In this document: in pieces, positions 48,001 to 59,031 of the stretch
Position numbering within the stretch: position 1 is the first letter of the stretch
Layout of the letters: the number at the start of each line of letters is the position of its first letter
Assembly (NCBI RefSeq): GCF_037975245.1
Contig: NC_092564.1
Coordinates: 9,707,984 to 9,771,983 of the forward strand
Length of the DNA stretch: 64,000 nucleotides
Source: Apostichopus japonicus
Lineage: Eukaryota; Echinodermata; Holothuroidea; Aspidochirotida; Stichopodidae
Direction: 5' to 3'
Notes under the pieces: model-generated
What the model was told of the DNA's origin: nothing
Databases searched by the model: none
What the model saw: only the letters and a program-made list of their open reading frames with translations
Made by a program: the position numbers and the translations under genes

Positions 48001-51000
48001 CTATGGTATTCCTAGTTTCAGAGATCAAAATGTTTATTACACTAAAAAACATTTGTCATATATTCATATATTAATGACAAGATTAAACTGGTGCAGATTC
48101 TTGTGGTGTTAGATTTTAGTATTGTATAACATGCTAAATGAAAATGAAATAAAAACATTTTAACTCTTTTTAATTTTTTAATATGACACTTTTTCTACTC
48201 AACTGTATCATTACCGATGTTTACCATTTATCAGGATCAAACACAAGAAGTTAATTAAAGACCTGAAGGTAATACGATATTTTCACCAACCTTTCACGTT
48301 CTTGCCTTTGGATTTGTCGGCCAGTGCTGCGATACAGTTACCAAGAGATGAGAGGGACTGGTTGATAGCAGCGCCCTCCTTCAGTCTGTCGCCTGTAGCA
48401 CCCGTTGATTCAGCCCTCTCGCTAAATGAAAATGCAAACACGTATTTCCCACTATTTTTTATCACAAAACCGAGAGAAACAAGCCTAGCAAATAACTTAA
48501 AATCTCATATGCAAAGGTGAACAAGCACTGAGGACCAGCACAGGCTAATTAACTAAGATGTCATACAACTGAATTGACAGAAATCATTCACGCAATAATC
48601 TTACCAGAAGCGATATAATTGACTGTTGTTCTGTTGTATATGACTGTTGTTTGAAACAAGCGAACTGTTGTGACTGACTGTTGTTTGAAACAAGCGAATG
48701 CTTTAGCACAGATTTTTCATCATGATATTGTTGATACAAATCTCTGGCTCTATAGAGCACAAAAATCTGTAATCTGCATTCATTGCCAACAGAGGTGAGT
48801 TAATCTTTTTGGGCGACATCTGTGATCCATGAAACCCATACCTGGTCTAGAGAAAAGGAAAGTATGATACGGTGAACTGCGAGACAGAAGTTCAACGGCA
48901 AGAAGAAGATGGGTAAGCCAAAGGGGTGCATTTTGAATTACCTTCCGGCCAAATCCACAAGGTTACAGATAGCAGTTTTGGCCATCTCTTGTCCAGCATC
49001 ATTTATAGATTTCTGAGTAAATTTGATACCGACAATCGTGTGGGCTCTACTACTAGTTGCATTCATCTGCGTGGCCGCGACGGTTCGGTTACGGGTCCCC
49101 TCGTCCATGCGGTCTTGAATCTCGGCATAGCTCTGTACTGGAGTTTGCTTGAGGCCCATGGCTAGAAAACAAATGGTATAAATCATGGTATATCAAGATC
49201 AGAAGAATACCTCCGTATGCTAGCCGGTTAAAGAATAGCTTGAGCTTTAAAGGTACTGTATCTGAACTTCTGACTGTCTGAGTTGCTCTCGGTCATTGAG
49301 GAGTGTTCAATCAGACAGTATGACGTCTAAAAAAAAGTGCAGGAAAAAAAATGCTGAATGGCTGGTGAGAAAACTGATGACTGAGGCTTGAACATCATAG
49401 CGACCATTATTTGACTCTCTAGTATTTTAGAGTTTCATACTGATGACATGTTATGCTTGAGACAATGGAAATGATTAGCAAGTATATAACAACACATCAA
49501 ATGATCCGTTGTCAACTCAATAGTTGTAATGAGATTGACAATATAGTAAGAACAGCAATCTCATCTTCCATATCATCTTTTGCAAAAGTACGGCCTATTT
49601 ATGACCACTTCGGTTCACTTCAGGAATGACCACTTAAACCTGAAGGTTATATTATTCTTGGACCGTGACGAGGCATTTTGAGTATCAACTTTAATCAAGG
49701 TAGACAGGTAAGTTTACATTAATTTTACCAATGTTTCCTCATCTTCACTGCATTGTTACTTTCTTTCTCATTTTGACAGTAGTCAAACCAAGAATCACAG
49801 GAACCACCAAATACGACAAATTTGGCGATGATGATTGCTTTTTTTTTTTAAGCCGAGTGGAAAGATGCGATCACAGTTTTAATAACATTGACTGATTACT
49901 CGCAGGAGGCATCCAGACATGTTACTTGAATGTCAATGCAGAATGCAATCCACTTAAAGTCTGTGACTTATCCCGTAATAGAATCTTTAGGTGTCGATAC
50001 GTCACGGTCTCAGAATAATGTAACCTTGGGTTTAAGAATCACCTTTATAAACTGCAAAGTTGATTGGTTGAGTCAATGTTTTAGTAATTCTAATACCTTC
50101 AACAAAGTGTGTGTGCATTTGTTTCGTATATATCATTTGAACAACATAGTACCCAACTTAAACACTATTTGTTACTGAGAAACGTTTAAACCATAAGAGA
50201 CTAAACATGCGACTAGTACAAAATGACAAGTCAATGCAAAATAGCTTTCAATTCCACTGGCTTACCATAAAAACCAATCTTGGGACTTTCTCTCACTTTC
50301 AGACCTCCTTTCTTGTTAGAGGATGGGTTCAGGAGGTCTCTGACCTGCTCGTTGTAAATTTCCAGCATGCTGAAAGAGACTTCATACTCAGCTTTGGAGC
50401 CCCCTTCCTTCTTTTGATTGATACCAATGAAAAGTTGGTCGCAAAAAATTGGAACAATACCTGGGTGCGAAATTATAATTGTTTGACATAAGATAGGATA
50501 CTTTCTTGCATTTACTTAACCATTAAAATTAATATATAAATTCAGCAAAATCCAATACTGATGTGAATGGGTTGCAAGGCGTAGAGTTCATTTATCTGGA
50601 AAGAATTAGAAAATGGCAATCATCCATGGATCTTTAACAAACTTAATCACAACTTCTGTTCAGATAGTAGATTTGACTGTTCATACAAAAGTTAGAGGAC
50701 TTTAGATGTTTCATCCTGGCATTATCTTCTCCAAGGTAAACTGAAGAAGATAGTGCCTCTTTAATAAGCTGTGGCATAGAGACAATGTTATGGTTTACCT
50801 TTGTTGACGCCATATCCAACCATAGAGAATGATTTCCCTGACCCTGTTTGACCGTACGCAAACAGGCAGGAATTGTAACCCTCCCAGGCGTTGGTCAGAA
50901 CACCTTTCCCCAATTCTTCAAATACACGTGCCTGTTGGAGGAATATATGATAAATGATTATGAGCTTCATTCTATGCCTAGGACAGAATATGTTATAAAT

Positions 51001-54000
51001 GCAATGTGTAATCAATAGTTGTTATACTTAACTAGTTACTGGGTCTAATATAACTTGTACATGATGTTATACTACTAAAAGCCTACTTATGATGATAACA
51101 GATTAACCAACTGTCTCATTTTTTCATTGTCTTACAATTACTGCATCCAATTTTCAAATTATCTCACCTCCTGAAGGACCTGTGCATAGCACAGCTCAAA
51201 CAGGCTTTTGCACCCTTTACTTTGAGCAACCTACGAGTAGGTGGGATACTTGACATCATCCATGTCCGACTTCCATCATAGAAAGGAGTATACATACTCT
51301 GGCTAAGCATTTAAAACAATTTCCAGTAAACACAACACTGACTTTGTTTTAATATTTGTCGGGCAAAGTTAATTTTTATAAGCTGCACATGTTTACTGTA
51401 ACATACAATAAAATGTACATGTATCGTTTGTCTTGAATATTTTTTGTTAATTTCTCAGACAAAATGAAAAGTTAATATTAGAAAAGACTTAAACAACAAT
51501 GTTCAACTTTATAAGTGATTATGGGATAGCAAGTGAATGGACTTGGTCAATTTTTTTTTATGAAAGTCTATTTCTGGGTGTTGCTTAAATGAAGTTAAAG
51601 GTTCACAAATTTCAGAATGTGCATTTCACAATCTGTACAACACTGCAAATTTTATGCAATAAAAAAAATATAAAAAATAACATACAATTTATGACCATTT
51701 GGAAAGTTGAAGACCATTTGTACAAGTAATTCCTCACCTGGGAAAGTTTTTATGTATATAGTATCTATAACTATCTGAAAGTATTTTTTACCTGATCTGC
51801 ATATTTTGGTCCATCTGGAACTAAAAGACCATCTTCTTGTTCTGAGAAACTGTCATGTGACCAGTAACTGTAATCAAATGCAAACTTCTTTGGCTCTTCA
51901 TTTGGTTCAGCTGGGTTTGCTATTGTAGTTGTGCCACCATTCATCTGAATGATAACCTTGGCATTCCTTGTTTTTTCACGCGAGTTGTGTGAACAGTTAA
52001 GGTATCATGAATTTTAGATCACAAGTCTGAAACTTGCAGGAATAATCACAATATTGTGTTTACAAAAAGAATTGTATAATAAGCTCCAAACAAAGGAATT
52101 TCTTGAAAGGCCCAGAATAAATTTGAACATAACATATTTTTGTCTTCCTGAATAAAAAACAGCTTAAATGTAAATTGTGATTGTTTACATACCTACAGAA
52201 ATAATTTTTTCACTGTAAAATATTCCAGTCGTGGTAATTCATATTTCAACCATGTATAGTTTTGCTAAGTAATTCAGAAACTGTAATAATATTACAAAAA
52301 CTGTTACCTTTATAAGAAATAGAATGTAGTATAAGATTATCAAGCCTATGGGATATGCTGTGACAAGAAGCATATGTGATATACAGTATGTTCACATTTT
52401 CCTTATGTCATTTCAGCCATCTATGATGGATTTAAAATCCAAAGCAAATGCAGGCACATAGGCTTGTGTGATTTCTTCTTCATTATGCTAAAGATTAAGT
52501 CCACTGGGGGGGGGGGGGAGGGTGATAAAAGCTTTAAAAAAACACAATTGGCTCAGCATAAACCTGAAATGGATTAAAACTCATCAAATATGTAACTCTG
52601 CTTGATTGCAAAAATTTTAGGTTGCCTGCTGTATCGTTGATAGTATTACTATTATTTGAAGGTGCGTCAATTACGAAGGTGCGTCAATTATGAAGCCTTT
52701 ACTAGATACCATATATAGTCAAGGCTTCATAATTGACGCACCCCCGTAATTGACGCACCTTCAATTATTACTAGCAACGATACAGCAGACCACCTAAACT
52801 TTAAGCAGTCAAGCAGAATTACATATTTCATGAGTTTGAATCCATTTCAGCTATGTGCTCACCAAATTGAGGTATTTTTTAAGCTTATAACACCCTCCCC
52901 CCAGTTTTGCAATTTTTTTGGTCATTTGGAAATCTTACATCCTAAAAATAACCAACATTACCTCAATATGATAACACTACTCTCTGGGACCTGACCTGTC
53001 CTAGCTTAGAGGCTCAGAGCATAGCAAACAGCATCTAAAGTCAATGGATGTACACTAAGGCCTACACTACAGTTAGCTTATCGACAAGGTCGTGTCTATT
53101 GGCACGTGCACGTGCCAATAACAACCGTTATTGTTACGTTGACGTACCAATAAGCATCGATATTCGCACGAACATGCTCGTGCTTATAGACAGTGACTTT
53201 ACACACGAAGGCATGCCAATAAGGATTGTTATTCACACGAACGTGTATGTGGGTATAAGTAGGCATGTTAACATGTAGTGATTAGAAAAGCACTGAGTAG
53301 GCGGGGAAGGTAAACCATGGCCCCAACCACAGTGTTGGGTGTGCCTGGTCGATTTGCCCCCCCCTCGCCCCCCCCTCAAGATTTTGGTCGATGAAAATTT
53401 GCTGATTCTCAAAAACTGGTTATCTTTTTCAAAATCAATAGCCAAATCTGTAAAATATGAGAGAAATCAGAGATGTGATCAATTCTGGGAAAATTCAGAG
53501 AAATAATGACAGATTTTGTTGGAATATTTCAGAAGAGATTTGTTGCAAACTTTCTTAAAATGCATAAGGAATATGATGAATTTATTCATCTAGTCGCTTG
53601 TTTGCTGCTTCAACGGTTTTGGAATCCTTTATTACAAAAATAGAAAAAGTATCCGCAGATATCCTTTGAACATAACCCTGGAAATCCCCATAGTTATCAA
53701 ATTCCTGTTCCATTTTCATGCACTGCTGTGTTATTGTCCATCGATGTCCTGTTCATCCCTCCCGGTCAGCACATATCAGGACAGTTCATCAACCACGAGC
53801 GCTGATTGGTCAAGTTACATGTGTGCTAATAGTCAATGTTATTCGCACGATTATGTTCGTGCGAATAGCCAGAACGTATCGACAAATGTGTCAATTTAGG
53901 GGTATGAAAGAACTTGACACGGCAGACATTTTGTGGTCAAATTCTGCTCAAGTGTACGTGCATAAGCACAGAACCTTAAATATTTTGAGATCATAACATT

Positions 54001-54589
54001 TCTGAGGAACTACACATATGAAAAACACATACAGTTGAGTGATTTGGATTTTTCCTTGATAGACATCGTTGATCAAATCCTTAAGTGCGTCAATTATGAG
54101 CCCACCATGCTACAAGTTAAGCCTACAGTGTAGTGTAATGTAAAGAAAAAGTGATGTCGTTACGCAGTCACTCATAGTCAAAGGGACCCAGTGGACTGTG
54201 AAGCCCTAGAAATGCAACATTTACTTCGTCTCATATTACATTGTACTTTATAGGAAAATGGTTAACATTAGTCGTAGCCTAAAACGTAATGTAACTTAGG
54301 GTTAAACGTATGTAAGTTAGACCAAGGCTAGGCCTAACGTTAGATATACAATGCTGTTTGTTACAATGTTATTTCGTAACAGTACAAGCTATTTTATAAT
54401 GTTCGTATCTCCGCCTTCGTTTGTGATTTCAGTAAACAATGGTGATGTAGCAATCATAATCATGAACATTTTCGTCTGGGCTAGCTAGCCTAAGTTAGTA
54501 TGCCTAACTTAACATGAGCTCATGAAGGATCAAGAAAAGGATATAAATGGCCGGACTCGAACCGCTACTTTCACGTTGTCGCCCGGCAT
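36711..54589 (-). CDS. KIF28 (klp-6-like): Kinesin-3 family motor, KIF28/KLP-6 type, complete, 21 exons, 977 aa
   Basis: Coding exons in transcript order: 54545-54589, 51792-51986, 50799-50931, 50266-50460, 48942-49161, 48291-48421, 47701-47832, 46989-47162, 46485-46600, 44755-44939, 44305-44436, 43362-43513, 42110-42258, 41388-41522, 41096-41179, 40612-40821, 39722-39847, 39015-39152, 38157-38237, 37510-37666, 36711-36754. The sum is 2934 nt, 978 codons with the stop. The product is a plus-end microtubule motor. It has an N-terminal motor domain (P-loop GQTGSGKS 107-114, switch I NATSSRAH 223-230, switch II DLAGSER 259-265, neck [12 protein letters not shown] from 348), a coiled coil (about 365-447), an FHA domain (about 468-575), a KIF1-like middle region, a short coiled coil (885-911) and a short tail ending [15 protein letters not shown] and the short tail without a PH domain point to KIF28/KLP-6 instead of KIF1, KIF13 or KIF16. 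The start ATG at 54587-54589 precedes [10 protein letters not shown] directly. All introns are GT-AG except intron 1, which is AT-AC. Confidence 0.9.
37704..37946 (+). mobile_element. tRNA-derived SINE with structured 3' module and (ATAC)n tail
   Basis: The head at 37707-37773 looks like a tRNA. GGAGTG pairs with CACTCC, an A-box TAGCTCAGTGG sits at 37714-37724 and a B-box GGTTCGAGTCA at 37758-37768. The T stem is broken, so it is not a working tRNA. A conserved-looking body follows with a CTGAC-TTCG-GTCAG hairpin (UUCG tetraloop) and a CCTGC-TT-GCAGG hairpin. The 3' end is a repeated ACAT/ATAC tail. It lies in a KIF28 intron, opposite in orientation to the gene. Confidence 0.75.
38796..38960 (+). 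mobile_element. Degenerate tRNA-like SINE fragment
   Basis: GAGTTGGTAGAGTAACG resembles a tRNA A-box region and GGTTCATTTTCGG a degraded B-box, 38903-38955. The upstream part (ACAGAAAGCCGGTTGGGAT...GAGCAGAG) is shared with 46200-46320, which carries the same family. Confidence 0.5.
39970..40420. repeat. Minisatellite of ATGCATCAC-type units in a KIF28 intron
   Basis: Imperfect repetition of ATGCATCACCACACATAAC, TACTACATGCATCACTC and AACAACATCACATTAA for about 450 bp between the 39722-39847 and 40612-40821 exons. Confidence 0.88.
43362..46600 (-). CDS. KIF28-like: exons 9-12, coiled coil and FHA domain
   Basis: Exon 9 (46485-46600) is a Glu/Lys-rich heptad region ending in KLKQAQ. Exons 10-12 encode a forkhead-associated domain with [17 protein letters not shown], then [21 protein letters not shown] and [13 protein letters not shown], the standard blocks of kinesin-3 FHA domains. 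In kinesin-3 motors the FHA region follows the neck coil and takes part in autoinhibition or partner binding. Confidence 0.88.
43560..43665. repeat. AACATACCAC short tandem repeat in a KIF28 intron
   Basis: About nine imperfect copies of TAACATACCAC with spacers ACT or TTCT, just upstream (transcript sense) of the 43362-43513 exon. Confidence 0.85.
44940..46484 (-). other. KIF28 intron with (TA)n, a degenerate repeat and an ACACCTAATAG repeat
   Basis: (TA)n at 45040-45077 is followed by 45078-45660, where GCCAA, TTGGCGAGT and ACGTTTTGGCG words recur near both ends, possibly a decayed element. 46026-46110 is a CACACCTAATAGA tandem repeat. Confidence 0.5.
46200..46320 (-). mobile_element. Degenerate tRNA-like SINE fragment
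   Basis: Shares ACAGAAAACCGACTGGGATATT and GAGCAGAGTAAAG-type words with 38815-38880. GGCTAGAACAGGATTTAAACT is the reverse complement of a degraded B-box; a related GGCTAGAACACGATTCAAACC is at about 60759-60780. Confidence 0.45.
46989..54589 (-). CDS. KIF28-like: exons 1-8, motor domain and neck
   Basis: Residues 1-408. The first exon gives [15 protein letters not shown] and the second begins [10 protein letters not shown], restoring the kinesin VRPFNSRE motif across the AT-AC intron. Exon 3 holds the Walker A loop and exon 4 [15 protein letters not shown]. Exon 5 has switch I with Ala in place of the usual second Ser (SSRAH for SSRSH). Exons 5 and 6 join at DLAG|SER. Exon 7 reads [18 protein letters not shown] and exon 8 starts ADRAKQIKN and runs into an acidic coiled coil ([10 protein letters not shown]). 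Confidence 0.92.
48606..48690. repeat. Tandem duplication of TGACTGTTGTTTGAAACAAG in a KIF28 intron
   Basis: Two close copies of TGACTGTTGTTTGAAACAAG followed by CGAA, with a partial third TGACTGTTGTTCTGTTG upstream. Confidence 0.85.
52503..52906. repeat. Long imperfect inverted repeat (foldback), arms about 200 bp, loop 11 nt
   Basis: Left arm 52503-52704 and right arm 52716-52906. The inner arms pair almost perfectly (TGAAGCCTT with AAGGCTTCA at 52721-52729). They carry two 17-bp copies of GGTGCGTCAATTA(C/T)GAA at 52661-52694, mirrored on the right. Outward the match continues through CTGCTGTATCGTTG, ATATGTAA, TCTGCTTGA, CTGAAATGGATT and the G-run/AGGGTG end. A further GTGCGTCAATTATGA lies at 54085-54099. 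Confidence 0.92.
53085..53890. repeat. Palindrome- and hairpin-rich segment, possible transposon with hairpin ends
   Basis: A perfect 24-bp palindrome spans 53097-53120 (half TATTGGCACGTG). GCACGA/TCGTGC pair at 53166-53183. TATTCGCACGA and TCGTGCGAATA form a hairpin at 53840-53867. The outer hairpins are similar to each other in inverted orientation (CTATTxGCACG...CGTGCxAATAACA), and TATCGACAA occurs outside both. This looks like a non-autonomous element, superfamily unknown. Confidence 0.55.
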
Positions 54590-57500
54590 GTCTGAAACTC
54601 GAAATTATTATATTTGATGAAAATAATCCTGTAGTATGTTTTAAAAAAATGATGTTAAGCTTTGTTCCCGTAATAGATGGTTTCTTAAACGGAACCTTGG
54701 TGTCCCTTCATGTAAAATCGATAATTTCTCCGCAGGATGACAGTGCAGACGTAAATGCCCATTTCAATAGTAGCTATGACAACAACTAACGCTATGCAAT
54801 ATTATGGCTTGGATCACCATCACAAGTTCTGTAATTACCACACAGACGAATACTGTTGACAAGACAGAAGAGTAAACTTTACTAAACACTTATACCATGG
54901 GACGCCGTTTCCACAAACATCTGCTCTCCGGTCCCTGTAATTATCTGTCTCGCTTGCGGTTTTTTTGTTGTTCGTGGTACAGCCAGGGAGGAATTACGAA
55001 TTAGTCATATCATGTGCTCTTTTAACTATTAATATTAATATTTCCTTGCTTCACTTTAGGCACGACCAGTGACAGTACGTAATCATGGATAATTTTACTA
55101 AGGCTACAATGTTTCTCTCCGATAGGGTCCTTGATGGGGACTTGTTTGTCCCTCCTGATCATATTTTTCTACTAAACTAAATTAAACATGTTACAGTGGC
55201 AGTCGTAGTGAGATATTTACTGTCACGTAATGCGTTTAGTTGAGTGTCACTGTTTCGATGCAGAGAGTTGTTATGCAACAACTCCCTAGTCGATGTATAT
55301 ATATGTATGTAGTTTACTCAATAATGGGAAATTTGGATGAGATTTTTCCAGCCTTAATCTCTCCCTCAGTACAGTTGCATCTACGAAGGTTATCAGTCGA
55401 AGTCAATCTGAAGTTACTGCCATTAAGCACTGCCTTGCCGGTTTGAATTAAGCTGGGAAAGGGAAGGATGGGGAAGGAAGGACAAGGGAAAGGAGAAGGG
55501 GGCATAACAAGGAAATCGAAAAGGATCAGGGAGTGGGTGCAAAATTCGAGATGGCTTCGTTTAAATGTAAGATTTCGGCAACACCAATAGTTAAGATTTC
55601 GCAAAGAGATGTATTTCTCGTGTAGGAATCGAGATTGGGGACAGTACAAAAAGTTCTGAAGCTAGTATTGAAAGTGAGTAGAGGCCGGTGGCCAGCTGAG
55701 TTTATCGATCCACAGGCAGTGAGGAAATTTTCTCACCACATTAACATTAGATCATCTCAAGGAACAACAGAATTTGAAACACTTTATGAAACTCCCATGC
55801 CAATTGGTGTCAATTGTCTGTAACAGGGAGTTCTATACCACCCTCATTTATTGTGAAACACATTACTTTAGACAGGGAGATATACCATATGGACTATAAT
55901 AACACATATAAATTTGAGTCAATGCTCTCATGTCTTCCTTGGCCAGAACGTTTTACATATACATTGATGTCAGTATTTACATACTAATGTATGCCAATCA
56001 TATTAACCAGAGTATGCCCATAGTCACTGGGGCATCCCGGTTCTGCGAATGAACGCCCTCGAGCACGCGCAGTTTAAAACGTCAGTTATTCATAACCTTG
56101 TTCGTGCATGTAAATGAATAATTCATATTCTTCCCTAGCTGTACGACGAAAAAAAAAGTTCGCGTCCCGCTACACTGTGTAGCTGAAGTGTGAGGTAAAA
56201 AGAACATCGACACAGTTCCGACTGTTCTTAACCGTCCCCGTGTCGCATTGTACCACACTTCGGTGAATCAAGGAGTTGCTAAAATCTTCCGGGGGGGGGG
56301 GGGGGTTGTCTGCGAACATGCAGTAAAAGTCAGCACATTTTGGTTATAGGCACATTTACACCTTTTTGTAAATTACTCTAATGGTGCCATTGTAATGGTA
56401 TGCTACATCTTTTGTTAACGAAGTAGTTTCCTCTAAAAACAATTATAACCCCCACTAATAACATAAGTTGTGGTAGGCCTATTTCTTTTTATTTTCAGGC
56501 AAGGTTAAGAAAGATGTTTCTGCAAGTATCAATTCATCATAATATTTAATTATAAGTAAGACTCAGCGGTGCAGTAGTTGTTATCAATAAATGTTGTAAC
56601 ACAACACTGCAAAATTGCACATTCTTATTTTACATAGAAATATAATGTTAACATACTATAATTATATTCTTCGTAACTTTTTAACAGACAGTGCATATTT
56701 CTATATAAATCATATAGGAGTTTCAATAGAGGCTCTGACCGTAGTCCAAATAATTCACAGCACACCGTATTGGAGAGTGGTAATATGCTTGCAACTAGCC
56801 AATGGGTTAGAATTCTTTAGACAAAAATAATTTTTGCATTTGCAAACATAAGGTTTATGCCTCAGTTTTCTGTTTTCTTTGTTTGTTTGTTTAACTTTGT
56901 TGTTATTGTTGTTTTTATTTTGTTTAAAACTTAAATGGCCTTTTTGACGTTTTGATCTTCTACTACAATGAAAACAAACTGAAAACTGGTGAAACAGTAT
57001 GCAAAATCTTTGGAAGATTTAATGAATAGAATGAGGCAGCACAATGGAAAGTGAGATGAATGGGTTGGGCTCGATGTGAAATGGCTCCAATAGATTAACT
57101 GATGTGCACTGAGACGAGTTTGATACAGAAAGAGTGATCAATGGAGTCTGAGATAATGAGGAGTAAAGAGACAGGGGAAGGTATTAGGGAGAGAAAACAA
57201 GTTGTGAGTCTAGATGGACATGGTGGGTAGTGAACAGAACTCTGGCTTGGAGTAGGTTAAGGGCATGTGCCAGTGGTGGTCGAAATTATTTGTCATTCCC
57301 AGTATTTTGGATGATGAGACGATCTCAGCTGTGGCTAGGGTCTCGATCATGCTGTGATGAAAGCCTTCTGGTCTGGTATTCTCTTTCATATATAAGACGC
57401 AACATATACAAGATCTGCGAAAGAGTTCGATCTTCTCTATGACCATACATTTGGTCCCGCCTTTGTTCGAAAAGTGGCACCGTGTAGCCTATACATATAG

Positions 57501-58569
57501 CGAACCAGCTAAACACGGTATAGGTACATGTTTATATCGATAAAGGAAACAGTTTTATATAATACGCCAAAATATTACAATCTTGCCCCTTTTCAAGGAA
57601 CAAACCATCCAATTCCACCTTGCTGCCACTGATTGTGATCATTTTAATACCGGTCAACACGTAAAAGCAAACTTGAAAGTGCGTCGAACTTTGTTACGAT
57701 GCTTATATGGAAAAGTGGGAGTGGCATTCCTTTAAACACAGCCCATTCAACTTCCGGGTAAGTTGTAGGTAGAAAAAAATAAGCAAAGAAAAGCGAAATA
57801 TTTACCCCTGTGATATTTCTGAGATGCATATACGTGCATTGCAAACAATAAAAAAATAAAAAAAATAGCCTGAAAATGTTACCTGATGAGAAAAGTCAGG
57901 CACACTCTCAGCCATTTCGTTTCTCGGAATAAAGTGCAAACATGAGGCTGAATTTGAAAATACTTTGGTCTTTCATTGAAAGTCACTTACGTATTTGTAA
58001 AAGATTGTTCGATAAACCCATTGCTTAAAAATTTATTGCAAATCGTATGCCTATTTAGTTCCTAAAGAAGTTCGTTGTTCAAACTGTGATACAATGATAT
58101 GTTTTTAAAAGTAATCCAAGATAAATTATCATTATAAATATTTAGTTATCTCTACGTGACAAAGAAACCATGAAACCCTTTTATCGATTACCTTACAACC
58201 TATAATTCTAAAGAAACCTTTGACCCTCAGTCGTTCGATACGAACTTTATCACATGCTCTCATATTGTACACAGCGGTGATACGGTTACTCCGAATAGCG
58301 TGTGTTACTCACCATATTACTGACACAGCCTACACAATCACCGCATAGTAATGCACATGTATTTGTAAAACATAGAACGCAGTACAGCAAAAGGGCGAAT
58401 CTGGTACCGTAGTGAAAATCACTCGTGAGGCTGGCGACAGAAGTGAATATCTGGCAAGCAGAAAAAATCGCTGTAACTGTAGAGTACCATAATATTGGTC
58501 AAACAATACCAAATATACTCAGTTTTCTTCGCCAAAAAGTCGTTCATTCGAACGAGAAATTTCTCCAAA
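54590..58569. other. Divergent intergenic region between KIF28 and CERS1
   Basis: Both promoters should lie here. No TATA-type element clearly precedes either start. It contains a poly-G run (56289-56305), a GGAAGG/GGAAAG-rich run (55450-55500) and AT-rich DNA. Short open frames on both strands at 57210-57516 overlap each other and match nothing I know. Confidence 0.5.
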
Positions 58570-58800
58570 ATGGTTAACACAACGAAATTATGGGCTTTCT
58601 TCCCATACCCAGACTATGTAACTCTTGTTAATATGGCACTTTTTGACTTGCCAGACTATTACAGAAACGAACCAACGTTAGGTTGGTGGGATGAACTCAC
58701 AACATATTGTGATCTTAACCTAAATGAAGTCGGTATTGTTGTTTTCATGGCCTTTTTATGGACTCTTCTTAGATGGTTTCTCACGAAGACTGTATTTTTG
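58570..58800 (+). CDS. CERS1-like: Ceramide synthase 1-like, first coding exon (partial gene)
   Basis: ATG at 58570 in a good context (CCAAAATGG), 77 codons, then donor TTTTTG|gtgagt in phase 0. The peptide has PYPDYVTLVNMALFDLP, then WWDELTTYCDLNLNEVG, then a membrane span IVVFMAFLWTLLRWFLTKTVF. This parallels the N-terminus of mammalian CERS1 (MPSYAQLV..., LAPPELLLLALGALGWTALR...LF). CERS1 makes C18 ceramide by N-acylating sphinganine in the endoplasmic reticulum. The TLC catalytic domain would be in later exons, which I do not find before 64000. The assignment rests on one exon, so it is moderate. Confidence 0.62.
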
Positions 58801-59031
58801 GTGAGTATCAACCATGTAACTGTTACTAGGGCTTAGCATTGGCTATGTATTGTATTATAACCTAGGCTACATTGTAAATTTGTAGCATAGGCGTAGGCCT
58901 ACCTCAGTCAGAACTGAGTCAATTTGGTTTGTCAATGTCAGTACGGTTTTTCGTTAGGCTGGTTTTGCTAGACCTAGTAATATCGGCCTAGTCTACGCCT
59001 AATTTAGAATCCGTACCAATCGACCCAACTT

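Larger units (their letters stand above)
51987..54544 (-). other. U12-type AT-AC intron (KIF28 intron 1)
   Basis: On the minus strand the intron begins ATATCCTTTT (54544 downward) directly after ...CGGCCATTT, and ends CCTTAACTGTTCACAC (51987) before AACTCGCGTGAA. ATATCCTT is the U12 donor consensus and CCTTAAC (51996-52002) matches the U12 branch-point consensus, 9 nt from the AC end. No usable AG acceptor lies near. Joining restores VRPF|NSRE in phase 0. The intron holds a large foldback (52503-52906) and palindromic sequence (53097-53867). Confidence 0.93.

Noticed and set aside
51970-52003. GT-AG acceptor for KIF28 exon 2
   Set aside because: No AG occurs near the needed boundary; the AC end with CCTTAAC branch site and ATATCCTT donor fits a U12 intron.
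57210-57516. Overlapping open frames on both strands, possible retroelement remnant
   Set aside because: No reverse transcriptase, transposase or other motif; frames on both strands suggest chance.
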